From NCBI RefSeq assembly GCF_032854445.1, contig NC_088300.1, positions 40,328,458-40,392,457 of the forward strand: 64,000 bases of DNA, written 5' to 3'. Position numbers and translations under genes: made by a program. Below the pieces are notes generated by a model. It searched no databases and was not told the DNA's origin. It worked only from the letters and a program-made list of their open reading frames with translations. This DNA comes from Liolophura sinensis (Eukaryota; Mollusca; Polyplacophora; Chitonida; Chitonidae). Positions 35,731-47,270 of the stretch are shown in pieces; positions within the stretch are counted from its first letter, which is position 1, and each line of letters begins with the position of its first letter.

Positions 35731-37478
35731 ATGCTGAATCCTCTGCCTGGGTGTTCCTTGATGGACACAGATTTCCAGCCCAATCAGGAAGCTGTAAGAA
35801 AACACCAGCCTGACACAAAGAGAATACAGCGGCCAAGGCGGTGCAAGGTAGATTCCACGGCTGGATCAGACAGAGATACACATGAGCGGGAATGGACTGC
35901 TGAAGGAATGCGACTCATAGATATACAGAAAATGGTGTGTATATGGAACAAAGTTATGCTTGAGCACAGTGAGACCAAGGACCACTGTCCACTGCCCAGG
36001 TTAGAGATAGTTGCAGAGAAAAAGTGGGGTTTAGCCTGGGCGTTCAGTTTTAAGTGCTGTGACTGTGTATCTGGCGGCCACAAATTCTACAGAGGTAGAA
36101 TGCAACAGACCTGGCCAAAAAGCTGGAGCGGTGAACCGAGCTCTTCAAGTAGGCCTCCAGGACACACCAATGAGGAACACCCGAGCCAGACTCCTATGTG
36201 CAGCGATGGACGTGCCGCCTGCCACCCGTAGGAACATGCATCGCACTGCAAACCATGTCGCATCTGCAATCGCAAAGCTGAACAGAGAGGATATGGCAAA
36301 TAAGGTGGATGTGGTAAAGGCATACAAAATGCAAAGAGGAGAAGATGACAGCACAATAGATCTGGCCACAGACGCTCGCTACAACAGCATTACCATAACC
36401 AGTCCCAAGAAACCGGGCCAGAATGCTTCACAGGCCATTTCCCTGGCTGTGGAGACATCAATAGACAAGCAATACATTGTCTCCGCAGCACTGAAGAATA
36501 AATTGTGTTGGATTGGGTCCTGGCTGAGAGGGAAAGGCTTCCAAGTAAAATGTCCTGGAGGACACGCGGAGTGCACAGCGAACACAAACCCACATGCCCC
36601 CTGGTCCGAGTATAATATGGGGAACGAGATTGGCGAGGGATTGGCGAGGGATTGGCAAGGCAAGGTGTTTTAGCCAAGCACGTAACCACGGACGGCGACT
36701 CCAGGTCAGCCAAGGGAGTGGAGGACGGCATCCGACTGGTCGAGCCGCTGTGGGAGGTCGAACAGTTAGCAGACCCCACTCACCAGGCTAAGTTCAGCGA
36801 TGCCACGTTCGAGGGACAGGGCCGAACGAGGGAAGCCAGGAAGAAAGCACAGATGGTGTTGAGTCAGGATGTTAAGGCCAGGTGTACCTTGATATTTTCT
36901 CAACTTATGTCTGAGCACAGTGGTGACATGAGGAAAATGAAAACTTACCTACCCAGGGTTGTGGGAACTTTTCCGAATTCCGCAGGAACAGTGTGGTTTG
37001 CTCCGGAGGGGAAACCAGCAGCTGGTGGGAGAGGTTCCTGTTTTTATCCACCAATAAACTCTGCCCGTCGCCAGTCTCCGGATGAACACCAGCACTCAAA
37101 AGTGCGAAGCTCTCAACATGTCACTCAGCGTCTCCTTGCCCAAGAATGTAAACCACAGCAGAAATATGGAGGGAAGGGCGGCGTCCACAATCCACAGACA
37201 ACAATGGCCAGGGCAAGTCCACGGCTGCCAAACTCCGAGCTTTCGGCGCCAGTATTTCACCCAGGAACGAGAAAACAGTACAACAGATTGAAAGGGTGAA
37301 CCAGTACCACAAGGTTTATAAGAAGCAACAGACAGTTAAGGGGAGATCACTCCGCAATACAGCCAGAAAACTCCAAGAGCACATTGAGTACAGGCTTTCA
37401 AATCCAGACGAGAAAACTAACTATGCCAAGGGACAACTGGACAACACCCCAACAGATCACACATACGTTAGATATTTG
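35731..37478 (+). pseudogene. Mutator-like transposase, frameshifted
   Basis: Continuous homology-like sequence is spread over at least five frames: 35731-36110, about 36075-36663 (the most informative piece), 36652-37080, about 37082-37230 and about 37230-37478. Landmarks include LQDTPMRNTRARLLCAAMDV, RYNSITITSPKKPGQNASQA, CWIGSWLRGKGFQVKCPGGH, TTDGDSRSAKGV and SLSVSLPKNVNHSRNMEG. These belong to the large invertebrate Mutator-like transposase family, a cut-and-paste transposase fold. Frame breaks make it non-functional. It sits between two copies of the CAGACCCCCATTA element in the same orientation, which may or may not be its own termini. Confidence 0.75.
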
Positions 37479-37589
37479 TAACCGCCAGTTTTGTATATAA
37501 TTTGTCACTGCTGTTGTCGCTTATGAAAGAAATTAATAAATAAATACAGAAATTGAGCAAAACCTGACACATTTTTAGTGAGGGGAAAC

Positions 37590-38255
37590 CAACCTGCTCA
37601 GTCTTAAATGCAGCATGCACCTTGCATACTGCCCATGGCCGAGACAGAGCCCTGCGTTGCAGCAGCGCTGCCTGTTATTGTTAACACCATGCGGTTCCAA
37701 GCTTATGATTTTTTTTTTGATTGGTGTTTTACGCCGTACTCAAGAATATTTCACTTATACGACGGCGGCCAGCATAATGGTGGGCGGAAACCGGGCAGAG
37801 CCCGGGGGAAACCCACGACCATCCACAGGTTGCTGGCAGACCTTCCCATATACGGCCGGAGAGGAAGCCAGCATGAGCTGGACTTGAACTCACAGCGACC
37901 GCATTGGTGAGAGACTCCTGGGTCATTACGCTGCGCTAGGGAGCTAACCAACTGAGCCACGGAGGCCCCTCCAAGCTTATGTGGTCCACATTTACACAGC
38001 GTGTGTTGTGGCACACGTGTGAGCAATCAAGCTTGGGATCTAAATGTGACAGCCCCTGTCTGGCCATATAAACAAGTCTACTGATATGTTTCTTCTTCCA
38101 TCGATTTGTGACGGGGTCTTTACAGGAGGCAAGGCCATATCGACCATCCCTCCTCAATGGTCCAGTCCACACTCAGCAGGCTCCGTTTTCGTTATAAACA
38201 CTGAAACTTTCAATTTTGCAGCAAATTCTGCTCTGAATGTCTCCATTTTCAAGCG
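37590..38255 (-). pseudogene. His-Me/HNH homing-endonuclease-like zinc-binding domain, split by a SINE
   Basis: Read on the minus strand, 38172-37971 encodes VWTGPLRRDGRYGLASCKD, HISRLVYMARQGLS and CSHVCHNTRCVNVDHISLE, the zinc-binding loop of the His-Me finger endonuclease family. The family cuts DNA and is common in invertebrate genomes as selfish or domesticated copies. Upstream the frame continues to about 38255 (SRICCKIESFSVYNENGAC) but is broken by TGA at 38173-38175. At 37970 the frame enters a SINE. Beyond the SINE, from 37707 leftward, the same frame resumes with GVNNNRQRCCNAGLCLGHG, the next part of the domain. It has no intact start and is non-functional. Confidence is high for the domain, lower for its limits. 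Confidence 0.7.
37708..37970 (-). mobile_element. SINE family 1, full length, inserted in the endonuclease frame
   Basis: Minus-orientation copy with intact head (GGGCCTCCGTGGCTCAGTTG), body and 3' module, tail against an A/T run. It is flanked by an exact 11-bp target duplication, CCAAGCTTATG, at 37697-37707 and 37971-37981. Confidence 0.92.
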
Positions 38256-38382
38256 TAGGAATACTAGAACGTTGCATGTTGTTCATTTCAGGACGCCTAT
38301 ACATATGTTACCCTACACTGAACAACATTTTACCGATTTTTCATCAAAATGGATATTTTCAGAAAATAAATAGTCCCAAGAA

Positions 38383-38652
38383 GCGTGCCTAGCAACGCCA
38401 AGGGGACGTCACTCGCAGCCTCATCACTATCTCACACCTTGTGTCTTCTCACCCAGAATTTCAAACTTTCATCAATAAAGCTCATACCTCCTCAAAGTTT
38501 AGACAGTTTCCAGCATTTTAATACCAAGCATGCACCTGTACACCAAAAATGGACGCCTGGGAGCAAAAAAGACTTTATACCCTAAAATTCACAGAACTAC
38601 AATCGTACAACCCTACAACCCTACCGAAAAACGGAAATTGTAATGGGGGTCT
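38383..38652 (+). mobile_element. CAGACCCCCATTA repeat, copy C, 5' truncated
   Basis: Matches copy B from GCGTGCCTAGCAACG to the right terminus TAATGGGGGTCT. It has an extra CAACCCTA duplication near 38605. Same orientation as copy B, 3.4 kb away. Confidence 0.8.
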
Positions 38653-38737
38653 TTGTCCACACTCCGATGATGGCAGCACTTTGGCGGCATGGACTTGGCC
38701 TGCCACAAGAAGACATGTAAAGTACACCCATCTCATG

Positions 38738-38793
38738 ACTCCTCGGTGTCACGAGACTAAAAAATTGTTAAGTACGACGTAAAACCCTAAGCA
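38738..38793 (+). mobile_element. Fragment of SINE family 2
   Basis: AAAAATTGTTAAGTACGACG followed by TAAAACCCTA is the 3' module of family 2 in plus orientation. Confidence 0.4.
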
Positions 38794-39540
38794 TACATAA
38801 TGTATACATACGTTAACCTGATTAACCCTAACGTACATAAGTGCGAATAACACAAAATATTCTTGATATACATCGCTCTTGCAAAGACAAATACGTTGAA
38901 AAAGGCGCTTTTTTATATGCGAAATTGACTTTGACCTTGGTGTTGATACGAACAAATAATTCCTGTTCACAGAATAAAGTGTAGGCATCTAGACTATATC
39001 TAGTCATTTCCTACCAGAATTGAACTGTTTATTTTTTTAAAAAAATTTTGTGTTTCACACAATTGTTTTGTCTCTCGGTCAGCTATGCTTATCCTGCTAA
39101 GTTGTATCTCTGTAAAACGCTTAATTTTTGTTCCTTATAGGCTAACCCTACAGTGCAGAGCAAAAGTCTCCAACAATTCATAACCATCCACTTACCATCA
39201 TTTGACCAGCTTTGAAGTTCATATAGCCGTCTGAATTGGATGATATTCTTGCAGTTAAACATGCATATAGCTTGTTACAAAGAATGTCCTTCCTTCACAA
39301 ATTGAATTGTTTTTAAACGCCTGGCAAGTTTGCAGCAGAAAAAGTAGCATTTTTGTTTGTTTCTGAATTCAAACTGTCCTTATCAATTTCAAACTTGGCT
39401 ATTGGCTATTGGAATTTTCCGGCTTTAGAAAGTTAATGAATCGGACCCCCGACAGATATCAGTATACATGCACCACGATCCTTTGTATATCTCAACATGA
39501 TAAAAATTCGCACTATAATGCATTGTTATACCATGAAGAC
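38794..39540. other. Spacer without a recognised gene
   Basis: AT-rich; nothing supported. Confidence 0.4.
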
Positions 39541-39626
39541 TTTATTTACTTATTTATTTAACTGATTAGTGTTTTTACGGCCTACTCGAGAATACTTCAC
39601 TCTCATGATTCTAAGCATTATAGGGG
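39541..39626 (-). mobile_element. SINE family 1 fragment (3' end)
   Basis: TTTACTTATTTATTTAACTG tail followed by GTGTTTTTACGGCCTACTCG and GAGAATACTTCACT. The body and head are lost. Confidence 0.55.
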
Positions 39627-39737
39627 CCCGTTTCACATGATGTATACATGATGTCACATGACTGACGATGGGTAATTGCTTTATTATATTCAATAATAAT
39701 TTACTTGAATGATTTACTTGTGATTTACTTGTGATTC

Positions 39738-40720
39738 ATAAATTTGAATTTGAATTTGAATGTTTATTTACCATACGTAAATATATGTATAATTACATAT
39801 CTCGTAAATGGCGGGGAATAATTGTGAACGTCAGCTAATGAAATTTGTGAGGAAGAGGGGGTGATTGGTGAGTGAATTTGTGAGTAGCAAGAATGAGTGT
39901 CTGTATTTCTGCAAGTGGGAGGATTTTGACGTTCTTATATATTGGAGCCGCATGATCCAGTCCTTGTGAGAAAGTGATGAAGCGGATGATGCGTTTCTGA
40001 AGAATTACTAAGGGGATGGAGATGACTCATGTATGTGTTACCCCATAAAACATTTGTATATGAAAGATAAGGGAATATCAGAGAGTAGTACAAAATAAGC
40101 AGTGTTTTTTTTGTTGACATTTGCTCGAATGTGTTAGATGATGCCAATATTTCTGGATACCTTCTTATTAATAAAGTTAATGTGAGATGTCCTTGAATTA
40201 AAATGAACTCCCAATAACTTGTGTTCTTGAAGCCTGGCTATTTCAACGCCAGGATACATTTATGTGCATGCATTTTGTTTTCAAAATATTAAGGAACAAG
40301 CGGTTAGGTGTCAAGCCAATCGGAAATTTTATGCAACTCTACAGACATAGTGGATACAGCCTGGGCGCTGGTAGGCGCAAAAGTGCAGACACTTGTATCA
40401 TTAGCAAATAATGTAAAATCCAGAATATCTGATGATGCTGTAATGTCATTAGTGTACAATAAAAATAATATAGGACCGAAAATGGAACCCTGGGGAACAC
40501 CACAATTTACATTACGGTCTTTTGACATATTTCCTTGAAAGTGAACTGATTGGGATCGCCCAGGTAGATAGTTCTCGAACCATTGAGCGCTGTGAGCTCA
40601 AAACCCATAAATGAACGGTTAATTGCTTTCAGAAATAAGTTTTGTCCATAATTACAAAAATGTTGAGCTTTCACCAACTTCACTGTAAAATTTTACCAAA
40701 TCAATATGTAAAAGCGTCCT
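39738..40720 (-). pseudogene. Non-LTR retrotransposon (LINE) reverse transcriptase fragment
   Basis: On the minus strand 40528-40304 reads NCGVPQGSIFGPILFLLYTN and LDFTLFANDTSVC, the template-grip and catalytic blocks of a LINE reverse transcriptase; here the usual aspartate pair is Asn-Asp (FAND). Upstream NLFLKAINRSFMGF and DPNQFTFKEI are related sequence with a frame change. Downstream, 40147-39935 reads KKTLLILYYSLIFPYLSYTN, typical of the thumb region. The 3' end near 39738-39770 is a repeated AATTTG string, resembling the short tandem 3' tails of CR1/L2-type elements. Dead copy. Confidence 0.7.
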
Positions 40721-42473
40721 CTATTAACCATTGTATCCTGGGAGCGTAACTTGCCACAGATTTTTCAATATTTATGACGACACCCGATATAATGACTCGA
40801 GATAAGACATCTGTAATTCAACATTATAAATTAGAAAAAGTGTTCTTACGTTATTGTCTTTGCAAGAGTATGGACTTCGAAAATATCAACGTGTTGTTAC
40901 ATGTCACTGAGTAATGGCAATTTTGGTGGCGAGCGAGTTAGTTTTACACACAGCTCAATATAAGTGACTGGCTAAAAGAAACAGACTACAGTAATTCATC
41001 ACTATATAGATATTGTTCTGTACACCTTACTATAGCCACCTTCTTCCTAGTGGAAGTCGTACTATATAGGTCTACCCATAAGAAGGTAAATTTGAGCCAC
41101 CATTCTTCTCTTGGATGTTGTACTTTATACCTATAGGAAGGTATATTAGCCACCCTCCTTCACGTTTATTCATCTCGTTATAGCAATGCCTTGGTAAACT
41201 ATTTAGACACCTGTTTGCATATATTTTATTACTTCAGTCTTTTACTTGCTACAACAATATTTTTCATACTCTCGACTTTTCGCCCTCCGATTTTTTGATG
41301 TAGTTGGTTTGCAAGTGGCACGAAAAGAGGGCCTGGTCAAGGTTTTGTTATTAAGAAAGCGAAATTAACAAACACGAAAGGCACAAATCAGTAGAGCAAA
41401 AGTACCCCCGTTCTCCCACCTCAAAATAAGAAAACGCATGGACTGCTATTTTAACTGACCAGAAGTCACATTTTCAAAACCGGAAGTGATGATACCTCAT
41501 TTACATCATCGTACAGACGTGAGAGCAACCTCATCAGCTATTCCAAGACAAGGAGACAAGACTTAGGCAACCCGGAAGGAACGTCATAGAAACCTAAGTG
41601 ATGATCCGAACAAATGATCATAAAGACATTGGGCAACGCCATTCAATATGTAAATGCATGGACAAAGCATAGCTTTGACAGAAAGTAACTTCACTAAACT
41701 GGATGCGCGAATACATCGTTTGCAAATGATCCCAGTATAAAACTAAGAAATACATTTTCCAACCGTCGAATAACCGCTGGAACCCCGGTGTCGCCACTTG
41801 AAAGAGTACGCATTATTATTATTTATTATTATTATTATTAGCACCGAAATACGTCTACAAACAATTACATACATATTCTTTGCATGAATCAGTGCTAGCT
41901 TTTAACTTTAAATCAAGTGCATGGGTTTGAATGATATAGTGATCGTCTTGACAAGCCGATTTCAAGGATAGAAGCACATCTGTTTCAGCTGTTACGCTGC
42001 AGTGTTTGTTAGCTACGTGTGTCATTTGGCTTTGCGAGCAGAACTGCAAGAAACAGTACATGAACTGCTGCAGAAAAAATAAAAAAGGGATCATTCGCGA
42101 GGTACAGCAGTTCCTATAAAAAGTAAAGAAACCTCTTGTATGGGACTATAGCGTTACCTCTAACTTAAAGTCTGGGTTACAGATTTATCTTCAAAATTCT
42201 TTTCATTTTTTTTAACAGCAATTCTTTCAATACATTGGATTTTATTATGGTCTGTTCGGACCCAGAAGGTATCGGTAATGTCACATTCATATTTTTTGCA
42301 TGAAAAAGGTATCAAGGTTCATTCGGTTGATGAATCCATCTTTATAGGTAGTTAAATTTTGAGTGATGCTTCTGGCAGTCTCTGAGTGCAAAAACTCGAC
42401 GTGACGTCACTCGTCCCATATGGTCGGAAAAGGCCACCGTAGAGTCCAAAGTTTCAAGTGTATTTTACCTCGT
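40721..42473. other. Spacer with minor repeats
   Basis: Holds degenerate repeats around 41020-41165 (AAGGTAAATTTGAGCCACC type) and an ATT microsatellite at 41813-41840. No gene supported. Confidence 0.4.
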
Positions 42474-42775
42474 GGAGAGTGAATGCTTGGGGTTTAACGT
42501 CGTACTCAACAATTTTTCAGTCATATGACGACGAAGGATTCCTTAGAGTGCATGTAATGTGCCTCCCTGTTGCAGGGCGGATTTCCACCTCTCTTTTATC
42601 TAGTGCTGCCTCACTGAGACGCCTGAGTAAGCTGCCCCACCCGAGCCATTATACTGATACGGGTCAACCAGTCGTTGCACTATCCCTACTAACTTCCTCT
42701 TTTAAGGTCTTAAGTGTGACTCGACCCAGGAATGACCCTGGATCTATCGCTCCCGAAGCGGACTTTTACTACGTG
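42474..42775 (-). mobile_element. SINE family 2, head-truncated
   Basis: Begins with the module GGGGTTTAACGTCGTACTCA, then TTTTTCAGTCATATGACGACG, then CCTCTCTTTTATCTAGTGCT and CCTGGATCTATCGCTCCCGA, parallel to 47271-47478. The distal tRNA-like head is not recognisable here. Confidence 0.65.
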
Positions 42776-43436
42776 GAAAAAAATCCTTACAAAATAAATC
42801 AGACTACTCCCCTGTTTAAATTTTTTTTTAACGTTTCGCCCATTCGTTCCCGCCAAATGAATTACTACCTGATCACACTTTATAATACTTCCTCCGAGCA
42901 ATTCTACATACTACTATACAGTGTCAGGGTTTATCACGATTAAGCCTGGTGAATTTGAGATAAGAACTTGGAGCTTCAAGCATGCCTTGTTTATCGTCTA
43001 CAACCATAATCAGTCCGTTTTCTGGGTTATCGCAATGTATCAACGTGTTATGTTTGTTCTAGGTCTCCTGCCTGACGCTGGAAGATTAGTTGCGAACTGG
43101 AGCAGAGAAGAAAAAACACCTGCTCGACGGGAACGAGGCGGACATGGTCACGTGGCTACAAATCAAGTTCATAGCACATTTCTACCTGCTGAGTTTACCA
43201 TCACCTCTATAATGTCCGCTAATTTTTTTTGTCTCTGCAGACTGCTTTCGTTTCTATAAACAGTGAACAAAATTTTATGAAGCTTTATCATGTATAAGTT
43301 CAGTAGCAGGGAAACAAAGATACAGTCACCTGGTTTCATTTCAAGGTACGTACATCGCATTTATCAGTATGGCGCAAATTCAACACAGGCAGCCATTTAA
43401 CCAAAGCTTTGGCAACATCTAGATTACAGTAGTCCT

Positions 43437-43655
43437 GGGCCCGTATTTATCAAACGTCTTAAGACTTAAGTCAAATATTCAAACTCAACTACAAATAAAA
43501 TGTTTTGCTCTAGCAAGTTTAAAATTTGTACACCGATGCTGTACTGCAGGACAATTTTCTAACCACAACTTGAACTCTTTTCTTTTCTGAGTTTGGCTTT
43601 TTAAGGACATGCAGTTTATGACTTAAGTCTTAAGTTACTTTAATAAATACAGGCC
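43437..43655. mobile_element. MITE-like element with 37-bp terminal inverted repeats
   Basis: Left end GGGCCCGTATTTATCAAACG followed by TCTTAAGACTTAAGTCA; right end is its reverse complement with few changes (GACTTAAGTCTTAAG to AATAAATACAGGCC). About 219 bp, non-coding. Confidence 0.75.
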
Positions 43656-43703
43656 TTGGGTTGGAAATTTTTCTCAGCTGACTACAGTTCGTATTATGAT
43701 TGA

Positions 43704-45017
43704 TTCCGTGTTGCTCGATTTAATTATGTTTTTGTACTGCAGTACAACACTTGTAGTCTTAGACTATTTTGAAGACAAAATTAAAATTTAGGCCAGTTTT
43801 ATGTCTGGAATATAAAATTATGTTTTATTTAATAGACAACTTCAGTACATGATACCGATAATATTGTTTGACTTCTCAGGCGATGTTGCCATCTAGTATT
43901 GACAGGGATTGTGCGTGCGTGTGCTTGTGTGTGTCATGGGGTGGGTGGGTGGGGGATAGGTGTGCAAAATTCAATTGTTCAATGCTGTGTTATGACTGGT
44001 GAAAACAGACATCTATATTCTACGCTTTCTCTCAGATTGTACATTGTGGCAAAACAGTGTGTTTAAGAAGTCCATCTGCAGAGATAATGATACAAATGAG
44101 AGCTATAGAGTAATGGCTTAACAACAGCGTACACACACGACATTGTCTGCTTAAATATGACTCATTTATTTCACGTAAATAAAATACAAATGGAGTGTGG
44201 TAAAGTCTCAGTTTCCGTTGCGTTAAAGTTCCGACATTTTCTGATGTTGCATGGTCACTACATTTGACAGCTTTTGCCGCGACACACGGCACTTGACATC
44301 CTAACCTCACATGGCACCTGACATCCTAGCCTCACCATTAACTCAATCGCTGATACCGTGCTAATAAATGGTATGATCTTTATGTTTATCTTTGTCAATT
44401 CCTGGAAGAAATGCCGTAAATACCAACAAAGTAGTTCTTATTTTCCTTAAAATTTATGTAGTAAATATGTCAATTGTAACCTCAAAAATATATATCCCCT
44501 AATTTTTGCGGGGTGCCAAATCTTGGACCAAATTCCACCAATTGCGCAATTGTAACTTTCATTTGATCCCCATTAACGTCTATAATGTTTTGATGGGATT
44601 ATTGTTTGCTTTGTTCTACTACCTCACTGACTTACAGCCCAAATTAAATCAGGGCTACACGCATATCCGGGTGCATTTATAGTGCAGTTTCAATCGAATT
44701 AAAATCGCTATTCAAATCAAGTCATCCATTAGTTTGAAAATATTTATTTATTACATCATGATCTCTTTTTTGGTATTATTGTGGTCGTAATTTACCAATT
44801 TTAACTTTTCATTACATGGACAATTTTATGCTTTTAGTTACGACTGATGGGAAATATTAGCTACCAGCGGATTACTTTGCATTGGTAACCCTTATTAAAA
44901 TCGTACGGATGTTATTTCAGTAAGACCCATTTATAGGCCATATTGATAATTATTGAAATATTATTATAAGAATGATTGTGTGAAAATTAACTGCATTAAA
45001 TCATTCCAAGCCATCAA
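43704..45017 (+). repeat. Tandem segmental duplication, first unit
   Basis: Three blocks (43704-43790, 44358-44413, 44569-45017) recur in the same order in the adjoining unit 45018-46456. The last block aligns over 449 bases without indels and about 11 mismatches by eye (roughly 97-98% identity). The unit ends at 45017, exactly where the second unit begins. Confidence 0.85.
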
Positions 45018-46456
45018 TTCCGTGTTGCTCGATTAATTATGTTTTTGTACTGCAGTACAACACTTGTAGTCTTAGACAAACGTATGGAGATGAAGACAAA
45101 ATTAAAATTTACCTCGCTAATAAATGTTATGATCTTTATGTTTTTCTTCATCTATTTTGGGAAGAAATGTTTTTTTTTTTTTTCTTCTTTTTTTCTGGGT
45201 GTTGATGAATTCTTGGTGTGCTAGGCTTTAAAGGACATGCAATTACTTTGGATATGTAATGTTACCATACAAATTGTTAACGCCATGTTTCACAAAAAGT
45301 AAGCACAACAAAAAATGATGTGTTATGACGGCAAACAAAAAAAAAAGATTTCAAGTCATTCAGCACCTGTCAACAAAGTATGATCTTTCTTCTGTGTCAA
45401 ACCACTTTATCTTGCATGATATTTTAGGTAGGTTTCTTGTCTGTACGAGAGTAGTGTCGCCGCAGCAGTAAACAGACAGGTTCTAATGCGAGTTTAGGGT
45501 AAATTGACTATCGATTAAATGAATCAATAAAGTGTATTTTTAAGAACTGGTCAAACAAAATGACAACACCAGATAGCTAAGTTTAAATAATGTATTGAAA
45601 TAATCAAAATGCAATTAAAATGATTACCGGTACATACAATAGAATATTGAAAAACCTGTAGCAATAAAACAATACGTTCGTTACAAATATATTTACAGAA
45701 ATAAATAAACAAATACAAAATGATGATAATAATAATAATAAGAAGAGAAAATTTTTAATTTTTTGAGTAATATGTTCACATGATGCAGGTAAAAAGTCAA
45801 TATTTCAGTTCTATTTATTTATTTGATTGTCGTTTTTACGTCGGACTCAATAATTGCTGGTAGATCTTCCACTTTACGGCCGGAGAGGAAGCCAGCATGA
45901 GCTGGACTTGAACTCACAGCCACCGCATTGGTGAGAGACTTCTGGGTCATTAAGCTGCGCTAGCGCCCTAACCGACTGAGCCACGGAGGCCCCGCTGCAT
46001 ATAGGAGCCCATTAGCGTTTATAATGTTTTGGTGGGATTATTGTTTGCTTTGTTCTACTACTTCACTGACTTACAACCCAAATTAAATCAGGGCTACACG
46101 CATATCCGGGTGCATTTATAGTGCAGTTTCAATCGAATTAAAATCGCTATTCAAATCAAGTCATCCATTAGTTTGAAAATATTTATTTATTACATCATGA
46201 TCTCTTTTTTGGTATTATTGTGGTCGTAATTTACCAATTTTAACTTTTCATTGCATGGACAGTTTTATGCTTTTAGTTACGACTGATGGGAAAAATTAGC
46301 TACCAGCGGATTACTTCGCATTGGTAACCCTTATTGAAATCGTACGGATGTTATTTCAGTAAGACACATTTATAGGCCATATTGATAATTATTGAAATAT
46401 TATTATAAGAATGATTGTGTGAAAATTAACTGCATTAAATCATTCCAAGCCATCAA
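45018..46456 (+). repeat. Tandem segmental duplication, second unit
   Basis: Blocks 45018-45111, 45112-45170 and 46008-46456 correspond to the three blocks of the first unit. The 568 bases between blocks one and two of unit 1 are missing here, and about 680 extra bases, including a SINE, separate blocks two and three. Confidence 0.85.
45813..45993 (-). mobile_element. SINE family 1, internally deleted, inside the duplicated unit
   Basis: Has the tail, the shared module start (TTTTTACGTCGGACTCAATA) and the head (GCCTCCGTGGCTCAGTCGG on the minus strand), but the central third is missing. It is absent from the first duplication unit. Confidence 0.8.
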
Positions 46457-46532
46457 CTCTGCACACAGTTTTCCGAAGTGTTCTTTAAAACGGATGACAG
46501 AAATGAATTTGGACTTGGCACATGCCTTTACG

Positions 46533-46590
46533 GATTAAGTTAGAGTCATGTCACAGATTAAGTTAGAGTCATGTCACAGATTAAGTTAGG
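46533..46590 (+). repeat. 23-bp tandem repeat, about 2.5 copies
   Basis: GATTAAGTTAGAGTCATGTC plus ACA repeats exactly, then a partial third copy GATTAAGTTAGGG. Confidence 0.8.
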
Positions 46591-46629
46591 GTTTCGGAAC
46601 CCTTTGTCCAACTTGGACAATGTTAATGG

Positions 46630-47210
46630 TGGAGAAACGTAATAAATGACATAAAGTTCAGATGAAAGAGTGCGAAAAGTTATTCCTAAATGTGGTCTTT
46701 AATATTTTTTCCGATTTTTCCTTAAGGAGAAGAAGACACTTGAAAATAATTTTTGTATGGTGGGTATTTGGGACCACCTTTTGGTATTTGTAGTCTTTGT
46801 TTAATAATGTCATAAATGAGGATGTCACATAGGTGTAATAAATATTTTTGCACTAGAATTTGTTTTTTTTTCAGCTAACAAATGTATTAAACCTCTATAT
46901 GGAACATAATTATATTTTTAATATGTTCATAAATATTATCATAATTTAGGTTAAATGCACATGTTTCGATATAAACAACAAATTTACATTCAAATAAATT
47001 TATTAGACAAGCATCACATCCTTATTTAGAACATTTTTGTGCAACAACGAATAATCCCAAATACCCACCATACAAAAATATTTTCAAATACCCTTTTCTC
47101 ATGAAAAAAAAATCCGTCAAAATATTAAAGATACTTATTTTTGCAAATAAGTATTGACGCTCTATCATCTGATTTTGGCATCATTTTTATGTTTTCTTCT
47201 CCTTTAATAC
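46630..47210. mobile_element. MITE-like element with long terminal inverted repeats
   Basis: Inner 34-bp arms (TTTTTGTATGGTGGGTATTT, 46741-46773 and 47066-47096) are nearly perfect inverted repeats. More diverged complementarity continues outward (TCTTTAATATT, CAGATGA, GGAGAA) for roughly 100 further bases per side. Interior AT-rich, non-coding. Confidence 0.65.
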
Positions 47211-47270
47211 ATTTTTTCCAAGCAATTTAACGTAATGAATCAAACGTGGTACAATTATTTCGAATGAGTG

